A DNA stretch of 64,000 nt, taken from contig NZ_CP063808.1 of assembly GCF_018128905.1 (NCBI RefSeq), positions 5,890,001 to 5,954,000 of the forward strand. Reading direction: 5' to 3'. Position numbers and translations under genes: made by a program. Position 1 is the stretch's first letter. The number at the start of each line of letters is the position of its first letter. The stretch comes from Streptomyces sp. A2-16. Its GTDB lineage: Bacteria > Actinomycetota > Actinomycetes > Streptomycetales > Streptomycetaceae. The notes below the pieces were generated by a model. The model did no database searches. It was not told the DNA's origin and saw only the letters and a program-made list of their open reading frames with translations. Below are positions 9,863-17,903 of this stretch, one piece after another.

Positions 9863-10738
9863 TCACACGAGTTGTGGAACGACCGCCACCGGGCAGCTCG
9901 CGTGATGCAGCAGGGTGTGGCTCACCCGGCCGAGCTGCAGTCCGAAGTGGCCGGAGCGGCGCCGTGCGCCGACCACGACGAGGTCGGCGTCGGCCGAGCG
10001 GTTCACGAGGACGGTCCGGGCCGGGCCTTCGACGGTGGTACGGCGCACCCGCAGGCGCGGGTGCTCTGCCACGGCGTCGCGCAGCAGCTCGTCGAGCTGG
10101 GCCGACGCCTGTTCCTCGTGCCGGTGGCCCTGTTCCGCGGTGAGGGCGGGGTGGTCGGTGTTCTCCTGGGCGGGGCAGCGCCAGGCCCGGACCGCGTCGA
10201 GGGTGCACCCGCGCACCTCGGCCTCGCGGAAGGCGAAGCGCACGGCCTCGCAGCCGGCCGCCGGTTCGCCGACGCCGAGCAGGATCCGCTCGTGGTGGCC
10301 GGCCAGGGCGGCCGTCGTACCTCGGACCACGATGACGGGGCAGTGCGCGCGGGCCGCCACGGCCAGGCCGACCGACCCCAGGAGCAGGCCCTTCAGCTGA
10401 CCGCGGCCCCGCGATCCGGTCACCAGGGCGAAGGCGTTGTTGCCCTCGCGCAGCAGGGCGGCCGCCGCCTCGGCCGGGAGGACGTCGGTGGTCACCTTCA
10501 GGTCCGGGTCGCGCAGAGCGGCGCGCTCCGCGGCCGAGGCGACGACGTGTTCGGCCAGCAGGCGCTGGGACGGGCGCGTCAGGGCGGTCGACGGCAGAGC
10601 TCCCTCGTAGCGCTCCCACAGGGAGGCGTACACCAGTCGCAGCGGCAGACCGTGGCGTGTGGCCTCGTCGGCTGCCCAGTCGACGGCGGGCAGGCAGGCG
10701 TCCGATCCGTCGACGCCCACTACCAGAGGGAGTGTCAT
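9863..10738 (-). CDS. Tandem universal stress protein (two USP domains)
   Basis: 291 residues with two UspA domains. The first opens PLVVGVDGSDACLPAVDWA and closes with GSRGRGQLKGLLLGSVG then AHCPVIVVRG. The second closes with GARRRSGHFGLQLGRVSHTLLHHASCPVAVV. Both carry the nucleotide-binding glycine pattern. The ATG at 10738 follows GGTGAGG; an in-frame GTG at 10747 is possible. It is the probable first gene of a unit with the GH65 phosphorylase and has a DosR-like box about 90 bases upstream. Role: a stress or hypoxia persistence protein that probably binds ATP. Confidence 0.92.
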   Translation of the reverse strand: MTLPLVVGVDGSDACLPAVDWAADEATRHGLPLRLVYASLWERYEGALPSTALTRPSQRLLAEHVVASAAERAALRDPDLKVTTDVLPAEAAAALLREGNNAFALVTGSRGRGQLKGLLLGSVGLAVAARAHCPVIVVRGTTAALAGHHERILLGVGEPAAGCEAVRFAFREAEVRGCTLDAVRAWRCPAQENTDHPALTAEQGHRHEEQASAQLDELLRDAVAEHPRLRVRRTTVEGPARTVLVNRSADADLVVVGARRRSGHFGLQLGRVSHTLLHHASCPVAVVPQLV

Positions 10739-10827
10739 CGTCCTCACCGCCTTCGGTGACAGTCGGGGTCTCCTACCACCGTCGCATTCACGGACGGGCG
10801 GTACGAGGGGCGGGCGGCCCTTGCGGC

Positions 10828-10841
10828 GGGACCTTCGGCCC
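10828..10841. promoter_or_regulatory. DosR/OsdR-like box upstream of the USP-GH65 unit
   Basis: GGGACCTTCGGCCC fits GGGnCnnnnGnCCC and sits 90 bases before the USP start at 10738. It is imperfectly palindromic. The function is inferred from the motif and from recurrence in the island. Confidence 0.55.
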
Positions 10842-10882
10842 CACAGGGGTACGGCTGCGATGCGTCCTCGTACGACTCAGGT

Positions 10883-11075
10883 CTATCTCCACGCGCTCCT
10901 CGGCCCGCTCAAGCAGACTGAACTCGGTTCCACGTCGCCGAGTTCCTGGTTCCGGCGGCCTCGCTCGGCTTCCCCCCACCGGAAGCCGAGCGAGCCGCCC
11001 GGGACCACCGGGCCGGCGGTGGCACGGTCCAGGAGGACCGTCTTGAACGCGGTGGTTCCGGTGGAAGCCCTCCCA
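10883..11075 (-). pseudogene. narG: Remnant of nitrate reductase alpha subunit
   Basis: In one minus-strand frame the sequence reads FKTVLLDRATAGPVVPGG followed by SLGFRWGEAERG and ELGDVEP, then a stop at 10883. From memory this matches the internal NarG segment of actinobacterial respiratory nitrate reductases (TVLLD..TG.PVVP.GSLGFR.GE...G.WNLDLGDVDP). An in-frame stop lies shortly upstream, there is no start, and the remaining roughly 1000 residues of the enzyme are absent. No narH, narJ or narI sequence was seen. With the broken transporter gene at 21 kb it points to loss of a nitrate-respiration locus. Confidence 0.6.
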
Positions 11076-11248
11076 CCAGCCGTCGTTCACGCCGCACACC
11101 GCGCGCCCGTCCGCCGACACCTCACGGCGGGTCCGCAGCCGCCGCGCGGCCAGTGGCCGGCCCTCGGCGCCACGCGGTCGTCCCCGTCGTGCGTTCCGGT
11201 CCTTCTCCATGGCCGGGAACGCTAGACGCGGCGCGGCCGGGCGGCCTT

Positions 11249-11262
11249 GGGCCGAACGGCCC
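11249..11262. promoter_or_regulatory. DosR/OsdR-like box 1 upstream of the flavohaemoprotein gene
   Basis: GGGCCGAACGGCCC matches the GGGnCnnnnGnCCC pattern and is palindromic outside its centre. It lies about 190 bases before the start at 11449. The identical 14-mer recurs at 12720. Confidence 0.6.
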
Positions 11263-11302
11263 TGGCGGCGGTCCGGCCGGACCCGGTCCGCGGCAGGGCA
11301 CC

Positions 11303-11316
11303 GGGACCTTGGTCCC
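11303..11316. promoter_or_regulatory. DosR/OsdR-like box 2 upstream of the flavohaemoprotein gene
   Basis: GGGACCTTGGTCCC has both half-sites of the DosR core (GGGAC and GTCCC) intact. It is the closest match in the window. It lies about 135 bases before the start and 40 bases after box 1, a tandem arrangement common at DosR promoters. Confidence 0.65.
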
Positions 11317-11448
11317 GACCTGGACGCCGATGGTCCCGCACCGTCCGACCCCGGTCCGAAAGAGACCGAAAGGCCGGAATTCCTGTTGCTATACAGGGTC
11401 GGCCGTCACCCGATCCGCGGCCGTCAACTCCCCGTTTCTGGAGGCTTC

Positions 11449-12654
11449 ATGCTGTCCGCCGAGTCCGCCGCCCTCGTGAAGGCCACCCTGCCCGCCGTGG
11501 CCGGGGCCCTCGACGAGATCACCACCCGGTTCTACGCCGCCATGTTCCGCGACCGGCCCGAACTGCTGGACGGGATGTTCAACCGCGGCAACCAGGCCGG
11601 CGGCACCCAGCGACGGGCCCTCGCCGGGGCGATCGCCGGCTTCGCGACCGCCCTCCTCGCCGAGCCCGGCACCCGGCCGGACGCCCTGCTGGCCCGGATC
11701 GCCCACAAGCACACCGCGGTCGGGGTGACCGACGACCAGTACACGATCGTCCACAAGTACCTGTTCGGGGCGATCGCCGAGGTCCTCGGTGACGCGGTCA
11801 CCCCCGAGGTGGCCGCCGCGTGGGACGAGGTCTACTGGCTGATGGCCGGCGCGCTCATCGCCCAGGAGGCCCGCATCTACCAGGAGGCCGGAGTGGCCCC
11901 CGGCGGGACCTGGCGGCCGTGGACCGTGGTCGAGCGCCGGGAGGAGACCTCGGACGTCGTCTCCTTCCTGCTGCGTCCCGGCGACGGCCGCCCCGCCCCG
12001 GCGGCGAAGGCCGGGCAGTACGTCAGCGTCCGGACGCGGATGCCGGACGGCGTGCACCAGCTGCGCCAGTACAGCCTGTCGTCCGACCCCGGAGAGGACC
12101 TGCGCCGCATCACGGTCAAGCGGGTCACCGGCACCGACGGCGCCCCCGACGGCGAGGTGTCGGACCTGCTGCACCGCACGGTGCGGCCCGGGGACGAACT
12201 CACCCTGTCCGCACCCTTCGGAGACGTCGTCCTCGACGAGGCCGACACCCCGCTGGTCCTCGTCTCCGCCGGCATCGGCTGCACCCCCATGGTCGGCATG
12301 CTCGCCCGGCTCGCGGCGACCGGCTCCACCCGCGACGTGCTCGTCCTGCACGCGGACGTATCGCCTGACGAGCACGCCCTGCGCGCCGAGACCCATGAGC
12401 TGACGGGCCTGCTGCCGCGGGCGCGGACCGTGTTCTGGTACGAGCGTCCCGGCGCCGCCGAACCCGCCGCCCGGGTCGGCCTGATGGACCTCGACGGCGT
12501 GGACGTGCCCGCCGACGCCACCGCGTATCTGTGCGGCCCGCTGCCGTTCATGCGTGCGATCCGCACCCGGCTCCTCGACGCGGGTGTCTCGCCGCGCCGG
12601 ATCCGCTACGAGGTCTTCGGCCCCGACCTGTGGCTCCCCGGAACGGCGGAGTGA
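11449..12654 (+). CDS. hmp: Flavohaemoprotein (nitric oxide dioxygenase type)
   Basis: 401 residues: a globin domain (about 1-140) with the proximal histidine region HKHTAVGV, a FAD-binding domain with RQYSLSSDPGE, and a NAD-binding domain with VSAGIGCTPMVGML and YLCGPLPFMRAIRTRL. The enzyme uses NAD(P)H and oxygen to turn nitric oxide into nitrate. The ATG follows TCTGGAGGCTTC. It stands divergently from the USP-GH65 unit, with two DosR-like boxes upstream and no obvious NsrR-type site, so hypoxic rather than purely nitrosative control is suggested. Two further island genes follow downstream on the same strand. Confidence 0.95.
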   Translation: MLSAESAALVKATLPAVAGALDEITTRFYAAMFRDRPELLDGMFNRGNQAGGTQRRALAGAIAGFATALLAEPGTRPDALLARIAHKHTAVGVTDDQYTIVHKYLFGAIAEVLGDAVTPEVAAAWDEVYWLMAGALIAQEARIYQEAGVAPGGTWRPWTVVERREETSDVVSFLLRPGDGRPAPAAKAGQYVSVRTRMPDGVHQLRQYSLSSDPGEDLRRITVKRVTGTDGAPDGEVSDLLHRTVRPGDELTLSAPFGDVVLDEADTPLVLVSAGIGCTPMVGMLARLAATGSTRDVLVLHADVSPDEHALRAETHELTGLLPRARTVFWYERPGAAEPAARVGLMDLDGVDVPADATAYLCGPLPFMRAIRTRLLDAGVSPRRIRYEVFGPDLWLPGTAE

Positions 12655-12719
12655 GGCCGGGCCGGGCCGGGCCGGGCCGCCTCGCGGGAGTCCCGCGGCG
12701 GCCACGCCCGCGCCGTCCG

Positions 12720-12733
12720 GGGCCGAACGGCCC
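12720..12733. promoter_or_regulatory. DosR/OsdR-like box upstream of the Rv1733c-family gene
   Basis: GGGCCGAACGGCCC is identical to the box at 11249 and lies about 120 bases before the start at 12851. It suggests that the membrane protein and the small stress protein have their own hypoxia-type promoter. Confidence 0.6.
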
Positions 12734-12850
12734 GTCCCGTGCCGTGAACCGGTCCCGGCCGGCCCTGCCACGACGGCTTCTCGGCCCCTGCTGTCCAACG
12801 GCGGGGGCTGTCATCTTCGGACACAGGACGACCGGAGGAGGTGGACGGGC

Positions 12851-13417
12851 ATGGCCGGCAAGCGGTTCTGGCGTTGGCGGAGCAACCCGTTGCGACGCCG
12901 GGACGACATCGTCGAGGCGTGGATCGTGCTGGCGGTGTGGGCGGTCGTCGTCGTGGGAGGCACGGTCACCGGGCTGGTGACGGCCGGTGCCGTGGACGAG
13001 GTGTTCGCACGACAGCGGGTGGAGCGGCACTCCGTCCGCGCCGTTCTCCTCACCGACGTGTCCGGGCGCACGGCCGCCGTCCGCTCCTCCAGCGACAAGG
13101 CCCTGGCGCGGATTCGCTGGACGGCCCCCGACGGGTCGGCCCGCACCGACAACACCCTGGTCGACACCGGTCTGAAGGCCGGAACACATCTCCTGGTCTG
13201 GCAGGACGGCCACGGAAGGCTGGTCACGGAACCGCCGACCACCGCCGAGGCCGCGCTCGAGGCGGCCGTCATGGGAAGCATGGCGGGGCTCGCCCTCGCC
13301 GTGGCCGTCCACGCCGTGGGCGCCGTCGCACGATGGCGGCTGGACCGGCGGCGTGTCGACGCCTGGGGCCGGGAGTGGGACCTGGTCGGACCGCGGTGGG
13401 GTCACCGGACCAGCTGA
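12851..13417 (+). CDS. Rv1733c-family integral membrane protein
   Basis: 188 residues. The N-terminus FWRWRSNPLRRRDDIVEAW is the family hallmark. One membrane helix at about 22-45, an external beta-rich middle (about 50-130, with ARIRWTAPDGSARTDNTLV and GTHLLVWQDGHGRL) and a second helix at about 140-160 follow. Mycobacterial Rv1733c belongs to the DosR dormancy regulon; its biochemical role is unknown. The ATG lies after GGAGGAGGTGGACGGGC. It is probably co-transcribed with the small stress protein 40 bases downstream. A paralogue lies at 42057-42671. Confidence 0.85.
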   Translation: MAGKRFWRWRSNPLRRRDDIVEAWIVLAVWAVVVVGGTVTGLVTAGAVDEVFARQRVERHSVRAVLLTDVSGRTAAVRSSSDKALARIRWTAPDGSARTDNTLVDTGLKAGTHLLVWQDGHGRLVTEPPTTAEAALEAAVMGSMAGLALAVAVHAVGAVARWRLDRRRVDAWGREWDLVGPRWGHRTS

Positions 13418-13457
13418 AGCGCACCGAGCTCCACCCGACTCGCAGGAGACGTGAATC

Positions 13458-13898
13458 ATGCCCAAGCCCTCGCACCGGTTCGCCGAGATCGTGCTCGGTG
13501 TGGACGCCCGCCGGCCCGCCGAGGCCGCCATCGGCCTCGCCTTCGACTGCGCCCGGCTGTGGGGCGCGCGCCTGCACGCCGTCCACGCCTGGCGGTTCCC
13601 CTCCTGCGCGGCCGAACTGCCCTTCGGCATACCGGAGGAGGACCGCGCCGCCTGGGAGGACCACGAGGTGCAGCTGCTGTCCGACGCGCTGCGGCCCTGG
13701 CGGGAGAAGTACCCGGACGTGCGGGTCCTCGAGGACGTACGGCACCTGCCGCCGGCCGACGCCCTGGTCCTGCTGTCCGGGGACGCGCGCCTGGTGATCG
13801 TGGGCCGCAGCCGCACCGGCGAGCCGGGGACGGTGGCACGGGATGTGCTGCGCGATGCCCGGGGGCCTGTCGTGCTGGTGCCCGCACAGGGCCAGTGA
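13458..13898 (+). CDS. Single-domain universal stress protein
   Basis: 146 residues, one UspA domain: EIVLGVDARRPAEAAIGLAF at the start, LHAVHAWRFPS in the first strand-helix unit, and VIVGRSRTGEPGTVARDVL before ARGPVVLVPA at the end. The glycine pattern of the ATP loop is weaker than in the tandem proteins, with GRSRTGEPGT in place of G-x2-G-x9-G-S/T. ATP binding is therefore doubtful. It resembles the second half of a tandem USP and may have arisen by loss of the first. It starts 41 bases after the Rv1733c-family gene and is the last gene of that unit. Confidence 0.85.
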   Translation: MPKPSHRFAEIVLGVDARRPAEAAIGLAFDCARLWGARLHAVHAWRFPSCAAELPFGIPEEDRAAWEDHEVQLLSDALRPWREKYPDVRVLEDVRHLPPADALVLLSGDARLVIVGRSRTGEPGTVARDVLRDARGPVVLVPAQGQ

Positions 13899-13939
13899 CC
13901 GGGATCGGACGCACGTCCCCGAGCAGCGAGCCCGCGCCT

Positions 13940-14033
13940 CGGATCAGTGGACCCGCATCGCAATGGGCCCGCGCCCCGGATCAGTAGACCCGCACCGCAA
14001 TGGACCCGCGCCCCGGATCAGTAGACCCGCACC
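13940..14033. repeat. 37-base tandem repeat (2.5 copies) copying the end of the activase gene
   Basis: Units at 13940-13976 and 13977-14013 and a partial one from 14014 share CGGATCAGTAGACCCGCACC with few changes. The last copy contains the true stop and final codons of the pyruvate formate-lyase activase gene (VRVY, stop at 14018). The two outer copies are non-coding duplicates of that 3' end. Confidence 0.9.
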
Positions 14034-14746
14034 CCGCGCGCCCTGAACTGCTCGCGCACCCGCTCGGTCACCTCGGCGCCGGGAGTGGGTGTGTCCCGCA
14101 ACGGGAACGGCAGCCCGAGAGCCTCGTACTTCGCGGCGCCCAGCCGGTGGAACGGCAGGACCTCCACGCGCTCCACCGCGTCCAGGCCCGCCACGAAGCG
14201 GGCCAGGGCGTCGACCGACTCCTCCCGGTCCGTCCAGCCGGGCACCAGGACGTACCGGATCCACATCGGTACGCCCGAGCGGTCGAGGCGGGTGGCGAAG
14301 TTCAGGGTGGGACCGAGGTCACCGCCGGTCAGCCGCCGGTAGGTGGTGACGTCGAAGGACTTGATGTCCAGGAGCACCAGGTCGGTGTCGGCGAGGAGCG
14401 CGTCGCCGGCACGGGCGCCGAGGAAGCCCGAGGTGTCGAGCGCGGTGTGCAGCCCGGCCTCCTTGCAGCGGCGCAGGAGCTCACCGGTGAACGCGGACTG
14501 GAGCAACGGCTCGCCGCCGGTGACGGTCACCCCGCCGCCCGCCGTGGTGAGGAACGCCCGGTACTTCTCGATCTCGGCCATCACCTCGTCGACCGTCGCC
14601 TCCCGGCCGTCGCGCATGTGCCAGGTGTCGGGGTTGGCGCAGTAAAGGCAGCGCAGCGGGCAGCCGGAGACGAACAGCACGAACCGGGTCCCGGGACCGT
14701 CCACGCCGGTGGACAGGTCCCAGGAGTGAACCCGGCCGGTGCTCAC
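14018..14746 (-). CDS. pflA: Pyruvate formate-lyase activating enzyme (radical SAM)
   Basis: 242 residues. FVSGCPLRCLYCANPDTW carries the CxxxCxxC iron-sulfur ligands. GGGVTVTGGEPLLQ is the SAM-binding GGEP motif, and ALDTSGF and LLDIKSFD follow, as in PflA. The enzyme makes the glycyl radical on its partner formate acetyltransferase using SAM and an electron donor. Its GTG start overlaps the stop of the upstream pflB-like gene (GTGA), so the pair is translationally coupled. It needs reducing, oxygen-free conditions, which is striking in an aerobic genus. Confidence 0.95.
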   Translation of the reverse strand: MSTGRVHSWDLSTGVDGPGTRFVLFVSGCPLRCLYCANPDTWHMRDGREATVDEVMAEIEKYRAFLTTAGGGVTVTGGEPLLQSAFTGELLRRCKEAGLHTALDTSGFLGARAGDALLADTDLVLLDIKSFDVTTYRRLTGGDLGPTLNFATRLDRSGVPMWIRYVLVPGWTDREESVDALARFVAGLDAVERVEVLPFHRLGAAKYEALGLPFPLRDTPTPGAEVTERVREQFRARGVRVY

Positions 14747-17001
14747 AGCGTTCCGTGGAAGGTGCGGCTGATCACGTCGAGCTGCTGCTCGCGGGTCAGG
14801 CGGACGAAGTTGACGGCGTAGCCGGAGACACGGATGGTCAGGTCCGGGTACTTCTCCGGGTGCCGCATCGCGTCCTCCAGCGTGGCGCGGTCCAGCACGT
14901 TGACGTTCATGTGGAAGCCGCCGGCCGCCGTGTAGCCGTCGAGGATGCCCACCAGGTGCCCGGCGCGTTCCTCCGGCGCGTGTCCGAGGCCCTCGGGGGT
15001 GATCGTCGTCGTCAGCGAGATCCCGTCCCGGGCCGCCTCGTACGGCAGCTTCGCCACCGACAGCGCGGAGGCGACGACCCCGTGCCGGTCGCGGCCGTTC
15101 ATCGGGTTGGCGCCCGGCGCGAAGGGCTGTCCGGCGCGGCGGCCGTCGGGGGTGTTGCCGGTGTGCTTGCCGTAGACCACGTTCGAGGTGATGGTGAGCA
15201 CCGACTGGGTGTGCTCGGCGTCCCGGTAGGTGGGGTGCCTGCGCACCTTCGCCATGAACGACTCCACCAGGTCGACGGCGATGCCGTCGGCCCGGTCGTC
15301 GTTGTTGCCGTACGCCGGGAAATCACCCTCGGTGCGGAAGTCGACGGCGAGTCCGTCGGCGTCCCGGAACACCTTCACGCGCGCGTGCTTGACGGCGGAC
15401 AGGCTGTCCGCGGCCACCGAGAGACCGGCGATCCCGCACGCCATGAACCGGTGCACGGGGTGGTCGTGCAGGGCCATCTCGAGGCGTTCGTAGGCGTACT
15501 TGTCGTGCATGTAGTGGATGACGTTGAGCGCGTCGACATAGGTCCGCGCCAGCCAGTCCAGAACGCGGTCGTACGCCGCGCGCAGCTCCTCGTAGTCCAG
15601 GTACTCCCCCGTCAGCGCGGGCGCCGCGGGTGCGACCTGGTCTCCGGTCATCTCGTCCCGGCCGCCGTTGACGGCGTACAGCAGCGCCTTGGCAAGGTTG
15701 ACCCGGGCTCCGAAGAACTGCATCTGCCGGCCGACCGCCATCGCCGAGACGCAGCAGGCGATCGCGGTGTCGTCGCCGGTCCGCGGGCACAGCAGCTCGT
15801 CCGACTCGTACTGGACGGCGCTGGTGTCGATCGAGACCTGGGCGCAGAACTCCTTGAATCCCGCGGGCAGCCGGGGCGACCACAGCACCGTCAGGTTGGG
15901 CTCCGGCGCCGGGCCGAGGTTGTACAGGGTCTGCAGGAACCGGAAGGAGGTCCGGGTGACCAGGGTCCGCCCGTCGGCGCCCATGCCGCCGATGGACTCC
16001 GTCACCCAGGTCGGGTCGCCGGAGAACAGGGCGTCGTACTCGGGCGTGCGCAGGAACCGGACGATCCGCAGTTTGATCACGAAGTCGTCGACGAGTTCCT
16101 GGGCACGGCTCTCGTCGATCAGCCCGGCCGCCAGGTCCCGTTGGAGGTAGACGTCCAGGAAGGTCGAGGTGCGGCCCAGGGACATCGCGGCGCCGTTCTG
16201 TTCCTTCACCGCGGCGAGATAGCCGAGGTAGAGCCACTGCACGGCCTCGTGGGCGGTCTCGGCGGGGCGGGAGACGTCACAGCCGTACGTGGCGGCCATG
16301 CGCGTCAGTTCGCCCAACGCCCTTATCTGTTCGGCGAGTTCCTCCCGGTCGCGGATGACGTCGGCGGTGGAGGTGCGGGCGTCGAGCAGGGCGCGCTCGG
16401 CCTTCTTGGCCTCGGTCAGCCGGTCCGTGCCGTACAGGGCCACGCGCCGGTAGTCGCCGATGATCCGGCCCCGCCCGTACGCGTCGGGCAGGCCGGTGAT
16501 GATGCCGGCCTTGCGGGCGGCGCGCATCTCGGGTGTGTAGGCGTCGAAGACACCCTCGTTGTGCGTCTTGCGGTACGTGCCGAAGACGCGCGTCACGAAC
16601 GGGTCGGGCTCGTAGCCGTACGCCCGCAGCCCGTTCTCCACCATCCGCAGCCCGCCGTTCGGCATGATGGCGCGTTTGAGCGGGGCGTCGGTCTGGAGGC
16701 CGACGATCAGTTCGCGGTCGCGGTCGATGTAGCCGGGGTCGTGCGAGGTGATGGTGGACGGAGTGGCGGTGTCGACCGCGAGGACGCCCCTGCGGCGCTC
16801 CTCGGGGAACAGGGCGCTGACCTTCTCCCAGACGGCGCGGGTGCGGGCGGTCGGGCCGGTCAGGAAGGACGCGTCGCCTTCGTAGGGCGTGTAGTTGGCC
16901 TGGATGAAGTCGCGCACGTCCACGTGCTCGCGCCAACGGGGCCCGGCGAATCCACGCCAGGCCCCGTCCGGCTGCACGCCTGTCGTCACAGTGACGGTCA
17001 T
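14743..17001 (-). CDS. pflB: Pyruvate formate-lyase (formate acetyltransferase)
   Basis: 752 residues, close to the 760 of the Escherichia coli enzyme. The paired catalytic cysteines appear in AIACCVSAMAVGRQMQFFGA, and the glycyl-radical loop near the C-terminus reads IRVSGYAVNFVRLTREQQLD with its Gly. The enzyme turns pyruvate and CoA into acetyl-CoA and formate without NADH. The ATG at 17001 follows AAAGGAA. It lies between a small membrane protein gene (37 bases upstream) and the activase (overlapping). A weak DosR-like box at 17054 precedes it. No formate channel or hydrogenlyase was seen. Formate could feed a dehydrogenase elsewhere. Confidence 0.96.
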   Translation of the reverse strand: MTVTVTTGVQPDGAWRGFAGPRWREHVDVRDFIQANYTPYEGDASFLTGPTARTRAVWEKVSALFPEERRRGVLAVDTATPSTITSHDPGYIDRDRELIVGLQTDAPLKRAIMPNGGLRMVENGLRAYGYEPDPFVTRVFGTYRKTHNEGVFDAYTPEMRAARKAGIITGLPDAYGRGRIIGDYRRVALYGTDRLTEAKKAERALLDARTSTADVIRDREELAEQIRALGELTRMAATYGCDVSRPAETAHEAVQWLYLGYLAAVKEQNGAAMSLGRTSTFLDVYLQRDLAAGLIDESRAQELVDDFVIKLRIVRFLRTPEYDALFSGDPTWVTESIGGMGADGRTLVTRTSFRFLQTLYNLGPAPEPNLTVLWSPRLPAGFKEFCAQVSIDTSAVQYESDELLCPRTGDDTAIACCVSAMAVGRQMQFFGARVNLAKALLYAVNGGRDEMTGDQVAPAAPALTGEYLDYEELRAAYDRVLDWLARTYVDALNVIHYMHDKYAYERLEMALHDHPVHRFMACGIAGLSVAADSLSAVKHARVKVFRDADGLAVDFRTEGDFPAYGNNDDRADGIAVDLVESFMAKVRRHPTYRDAEHTQSVLTITSNVVYGKHTGNTPDGRRAGQPFAPGANPMNGRDRHGVVASALSVAKLPYEAARDGISLTTTITPEGLGHAPEERAGHLVGILDGYTAAGGFHMNVNVLDRATLEDAMRHPEKYPDLTIRVSGYAVNFVRLTREQQLDVISRTFHGTL

Positions 17002-17038
17002 CGCCGTTCCTTTCTCGTTCCGCACGTCCGTGCGCGCC

Positions 17039-17227
17039 TCAGTGGTGGGCCAGGGGCCGTTCGGGCTGATCGGTGGTCCGGTTCGGGCGGGTGGCAGGCG
17101 GCCGGTGCCGCAGCATCCGCACGACCAGCGCGTCGAGCCCGGCGCTCAGCACCACGGTGGCCGCGGCGAAGACCACCAGGAGGACGGCGAACTGCCTCCA
17201 GAAGTCGGGAGTCAGTGAGGTGCCCAC
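17039..17227 (-). CDS. Small single-span membrane protein upstream of pyruvate formate-lyase
   Basis: 62 residues: a short N-terminus (GTSLTPDFWRQ), one membrane helix (about 12-34, FAVLLVVFAAATVVLSAGLD) and a basic, His/Pro-rich tail ending HH. The GTG at 17227 follows AAAGGGGG at a good distance; an in-frame GTG at 17236 would run into that site. The gap to pflB is only 37 bases, so co-transcription is likely. I recognise no family. It might anchor or sense for the pyruvate formate-lyase system, but that rests on position only. Confidence 0.6.
   Translation of the reverse strand: MGTSLTPDFWRQFAVLLVVFAAATVVLSAGLDALVVRMLRHRPPATRPNRTTDQPERPLAHH
17054..17067. promoter_or_regulatory. Weak DosR/OsdR-like box upstream of pflB
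   Basis: GGGCCGTTCGGGCT keeps the first half-site but has two mismatches in the second. It lies within the 3' end of the small membrane-protein gene, 53-66 bases before the pflB start. It is listed because of the context. Confidence 0.3.
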
Positions 17228-17423
17228 AGCATTCACCCCCTTTCGTCGGGCGGGTCGTCTCACGTCTTCATGCAACAGGGCGGGCGACCGTGCCGGAGGG
17301 TGCCGAAGGTCGTCGCGGCGAAGCCGAGTGGTCCAACCGATGGACCGAGTGGCCCATGGGCCGGTGCCGACGGCGGGCGCAGGCTGGCAGTGGTAGGAAC
17401 CCCCACCCGTCGGGAGGCAGGCC

Positions 17424-17888
17424 ATGATCACCACCCCCACGCCCAGCATGCTCCGCGCCCTGCCCGCCGAACACCGGGAACGGCTGATGCGCGTCGCCCG
17501 TGAGGTGTCCTTCCCGCAAGGGGCGCGGCTGTTCGAGGAGGGCGGCCGGGCCGACCGGTTCTGGATCATCCGCACGGGCACCGTTCAGCTCGACATGCGC
17601 GTACCCGGCCGTCGTCCGGCCGTGATCGAGACCCTGCGGCACAACGAACTCGTCGGCTGGTCCTGGCTGTTCGCACCGCACACCTACCACTTGGGCGCCG
17701 AGGCGACGAGCCCGGTGCGGACGTACGAGTTCGACGCCACCGCCGTCCGGCTGATGTGCCAGGAGGACCCCGCTCTGGGCAGTTCGGTGTCCCAGTGGGT
17801 CGGCAATGTGCTCGCCCACCGCCTCCGCTCCGCCCGGATCCGGCTCCTGGACCTGTACGCCCCCTACGGCTCCGGCAGCACCATCTGA
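17424..17888 (+). CDS. Cyclic-nucleotide-binding-domain protein without a DNA-binding domain
   Basis: 154 residues spanning one Crp-type beta-barrel (about 10-130) with FPQGARLFEEGGRADRFWII and ETLRHNELVGWSWLF. The C-terminus ends after a helix (RLRSARIRLLDLYAP) where Crp proteins would continue into a helix-turn-helix. The phosphate-binding cassette RPGE..GE..A of true cAMP sensors is not obvious, so the ligand is unknown. It probably acts as a ligand-sensing partner. The CBS-BON gene starts 15 bases downstream on the same strand. Confidence 0.85.
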   Translation: MITTPTPSMLRALPAEHRERLMRVAREVSFPQGARLFEEGGRADRFWIIRTGTVQLDMRVPGRRPAVIETLRHNELVGWSWLFAPHTYHLGAEATSPVRTYEFDATAVRLMCQEDPALGSSVSQWVGNVLAHRLRSARIRLLDLYAPYGSGSTI

Positions 17889-17903
17889 ACGCGAGGAGTC
17901 ATC

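Larger units (their letters stand above)
10739..11448. other. Divergent control region with DosR-like boxes and a narG remnant
   Basis: 710 bases between the USP-GH65 unit (leftward) and the flavohaemoprotein gene (rightward). It contains three DosR/OsdR-like boxes (10828, 11249, 11303) and a decayed nitrate reductase fragment. An open minus-strand frame of about 140 codons overlaps the fragment but lacks a family signature. The stretch 11380-11430 includes TTGCTATAC, the best local candidate for a -10 region. Confidence 0.6.

Noticed and set aside
10788..11210. Minus-strand frame of 140 codons starting MEKDRNARRGR
   Set aside because: No ribosome site or family; it overlaps the narG remnant in another frame and contains two DosR-like-box flanks.
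13940..14033. Possible CRISPR array
   Set aside because: Repeats are head-to-tail without unique spacers, and they contain the end of a coding sequence.
17316..17353. Inverted repeats GGTCC..GGACC and GGCCCATGGGCC before the cNMP-binding gene
   Set aside because: Spacing and order do not fit the DosR core or a Crp/Fnr site, and short GC palindromes are frequent here.
14755..17427. Plus-strand open frame of about 890 codons
   Set aside because: Antisense to the pyruvate formate-lyase gene, which has all catalytic motifs; the frame has no ribosome site or domain.
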